Of a stretch of DNA of 64,000 nucleotides, positions 62,489-64,000 are shown piece after piece. Made by a program: the position numbers and the translations under genes. Position 1 is the stretch's first letter. The number at the start of each line of letters is the position of its first letter. The DNA is taken from the NCBI GenBank assembly GCA_947457075.1, contig CANGUG010000002.1, positions 62,001 to 126,000 on the forward strand. The letters are read 5' to 3'. Source of the stretch: Bacteroidota bacterium (lineage in GTDB: Bacteria > Bacteroidota > Bacteroidia > Chitinophagales > Chitinophagaceae). The notes beneath the pieces are model-generated. The model saw nothing but the letters and a program-made list of their open reading frames with translations, ran no database searches and was not told where the DNA came from.

Positions 62489-63604
62489 ATGAAAGTAGGG
62501 ATTGACATACGTGATTTACAAATTGCACAAACAGGAGCAAAAACCTATTTGGTTGAACTTATTAAAGCTTGGCAAAATTTGCCTAATGCAAATATTGTTT
62601 TATTGGATACCCAGCGTAAAGTGTATAGAGGCAGCAATAAATTTTTAAAAGCATTGGAGCATATTCGTTTTTTTTGGTGGAAACAAATTACCCTTCCTCG
62701 CTTAGCGCTTAAAAATAATTGCACACACCTTTTTTGTACCGACTTTTTTTTACCGTATAAAAAAAGATGGAATAGCGGCTCGCTTAAAACCATTGCTGTT
62801 TTACATGATGCTTTTTTTTGGGAGAGCCCCGAACATTATAATGCCATTTGGCTTAAACTATTTCATTTAATTGGCGTGCCGGCTGCAAAAAAGGCCGACC
62901 TGCTCATTGTGCCAACAGAATACGCCAAACAACGTATTTTACATTTTGAAAACTTTGCCCCACATAAAATTTTGGTTGTACATGAAGCAGCTAAAACGCT
63001 TCCTATATTATCCGATCCTCAAACAAAATTGGCTTCCCTTGTTCCACAATTGGTTGGACAAAAATATTTTTTACATGTAGGGGTATTGGAGAAGCGAAAA
63101 AATATCACCACTTTATTAGCCGCTTTTGCGCAAGTGTATAAAAATAATCCAGCGCTTAAATTGGTATTGGTGGGCAATACCCCGGTGAAAGAAAAATTAA
63201 ATGACGCTCCCTATATCAATGCCTGCATAAAGCAATTACAATTGGAAGATGCAATTGTGCGCTTGGGCTATTTGGAGGCCGAAGAATTAGCCAGCGTTTA
63301 TCAATGTGCTTTTGCTTATGTATTTCCTTCCATGAATGAAGGGTTTGGTTTACCCGTATTAGAAGCATTCAATGCGGGCCTTGCTGTTATTTGTGCCAAT
63401 AACTCAGCCCTGCCCGAAGTTGCAGGGAATGCCGCTTTGTATTTTGCTCCCCATGATGTGCAAGCACTTTTCAATGGTATGCAAAGTATCCTTACAGATG
63501 CTTCCTTACAAAAGGACTTGGTTCAAAAAGGGAAAGAAAGATTGGCATTATTTTCTTGGACCAAGGCAGCTAAGGAAATTGAAACTGCCTTGTCAAAATT
63601 ATAA
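62489..63604 (+). CDS. Glycosyltransferase family 4 protein
   Basis: From ATG 62489 the protein has 371 residues: KVGIDIRDLQIAQTGAKTYLVELIKAW at the N-terminus, VLHDAFFWESPEHY, LIVPTEYAKQRIL (about residues 146-158), FLHVGVLEKRKNITTLLAAF (about 193-212) and the donor-binding FPSMNEGFGLPVLEAFNAGLAVICANNSALPEVAG in parts (about 277-311), with the EX7E pattern. It is a retaining GT-B enzyme that adds an unknown sugar. A TTG three bases upstream is an alternative start. It belongs to the second glycan module. Confidence 0.9.
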   Translation: MKVGIDIRDLQIAQTGAKTYLVELIKAWQNLPNANIVLLDTQRKVYRGSNKFLKALEHIRFFWWKQITLPRLALKNNCTHLFCTDFFLPYKKRWNSGSLKTIAVLHDAFFWESPEHYNAIWLKLFHLIGVPAAKKADLLIVPTEYAKQRILHFENFAPHKILVVHEAAKTLPILSDPQTKLASLVPQLVGQKYFLHVGVLEKRKNITTLLAAFAQVYKNNPALKLVLVGNTPVKEKLNDAPYINACIKQLQLEDAIVRLGYLEAEELASVYQCAFAYVFPSMNEGFGLPVLEAFNAGLAVICANNSALPEVAGNAALYFAPHDVQALFNGMQSILTDASLQKDLVQKGKERLALFSWTKAAKEIETALSKL

Positions 63605-63627
63605 TTTAAACTGTATTTTTATATTCA

Positions 63628-64000
63628 ATGAAACCTAACACCAAACGTTTTGCTGGTAATTGGTCGGTACAAAACAAGTTGCTTACCTATTTTTATCTAG
63701 TCCCCTTTTTTTTAAGAGGAACTTGGAAGCGTATTGTTATGGGTGCAGCTAAAGGAAAATTATTGATTGGTGAAAATGTGGTTATTCGTTATCCCCGCAA
63801 TTTGTTTGTTGGTAGAGATACCATTATTGAAGACGGTGCTGAACTCAATTGTTTAGCCACGGCAGGTATCCAATTAGGTAATCGAGTAACCATTGGCAAG
63901 TATGCAATTATTCGTCCTGCTAATATTTATGGTGGTCCCATTGGGGATGGGTTGGTAGTAGGAGATCATTCAAATATTGGCCCTTACAATTATATTGGTT
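63628..64000 (+). CDS. Hexapeptide-repeat acyltransferase, 5' part
   Basis: A frame opens at ATG 63628, 23 bases after the glycosyltransferase, and is still open at the window end (124 residues visible). It begins MKPNTKRFAGNWSVQNKLLT and reaches hexapeptide-like turns: GKLLIGENVVIRYPRNLFVGRDTIIEDGAEL, then IQLGNRVTIGKYAIIRP and LVVGDHSNIGPYNYIG (in parts). This is the left-handed beta-helix acyltransferase fold (LbetaH, WcaF/WbbJ-like). It probably O-acetylates the glycan of this module. The C-terminus lies outside the window. Confidence 0.75.
   Translation, partial: MKPNTKRFAGNWSVQNKLLTYFYLVPFFLRGTWKRIVMGAAKGKLLIGENVVIRYPRNLFVGRDTIIEDGAELNCLATAGIQLGNRVTIGKYAIIRPANIYGGPIGDGLVVGDHSNIGPYNYIG

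Overview
The window looks like a chromosomal segment of a Bacteroidota bacterium, probably a Chitinophagaceae-like soil or freshwater organism. The evidence is the TAnnTTTG-type promoter elements, SusC-style TonB receptor with a carboxypeptidase-like N-terminal domain, Wza/Wzz/Wzi surface-glycan genes of Bacteroidota type, and near absence of Shine-Dalgarno sites. The genus assignment is a guess. Almost everything is on the + strand. I see no rRNA, tRNA, CRISPR array, insertion sequence or prophage.

Region 1 (1-13356) is a branched-chain and threonine amino-acid supercluster: leuD (3' end only), leuB, ilvD, ilvB, ilvN, ilvC, ilvA, thrA, thrB, thrC, closed by a strong intrinsic terminator. It carries aspartate to threonine, threonine to 2-oxobutanoate, the parallel ilv pathway and the leucine branch in one gene string. 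Region 2 (13434-20560) is a mixed accessory stretch: a divergent nitroreductase; a lipoprotein with a cysteine-rich Gly/Ala C-terminus followed by a 55-residue two-TM protein; a secreted alkaline-phosphatase-type hydrolase; and a small secreted protein, TonB receptor and M20 peptidase string.

Region 3 (20643-51990) is a large surface-polysaccharide operon with its own promoter-like element, a structured leader RNA and a terminal hairpin. Its frame is Wza, Wzz and a WbpM-type dehydratase on the left, and an epimerase plus initiating sugar-phosphate transferase on the right. The more AT-rich interior holds a legionaminic-acid (nonulosonate) cassette of the Campylobacter Leg/Ptm type that appears to use GDP-sugars and to add an acetamidino group (amidotransferase with HisH/HisF paralogues). 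It also holds a Wzx/Wzy pair, glycosyltransferases and a UDP-L-FucNAc module.

Region 4 (51992-56070) interrupts the glycan genes with orphans: a caspase-family protein with a secreted partner, a small DQxGN-type membrane protein, a beta-helix lipoprotein and another lipoprotein. Region 5 (56080-64000) is a second glycan module: a second flippase, two Wzi-like outer-membrane proteins, glycosyltransferases, a sugar epimerase and the start of a hexapeptide acyltransferase that runs off the window.

The most novel-looking items are the lipoprotein/two-TM pair at 14289-15140, the class-III aminotransferase with a four-cysteine insert inside the legionaminate cassette, and the caspase gene pair. 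Function assignments rest on reading motifs by eye; no database search was possible.
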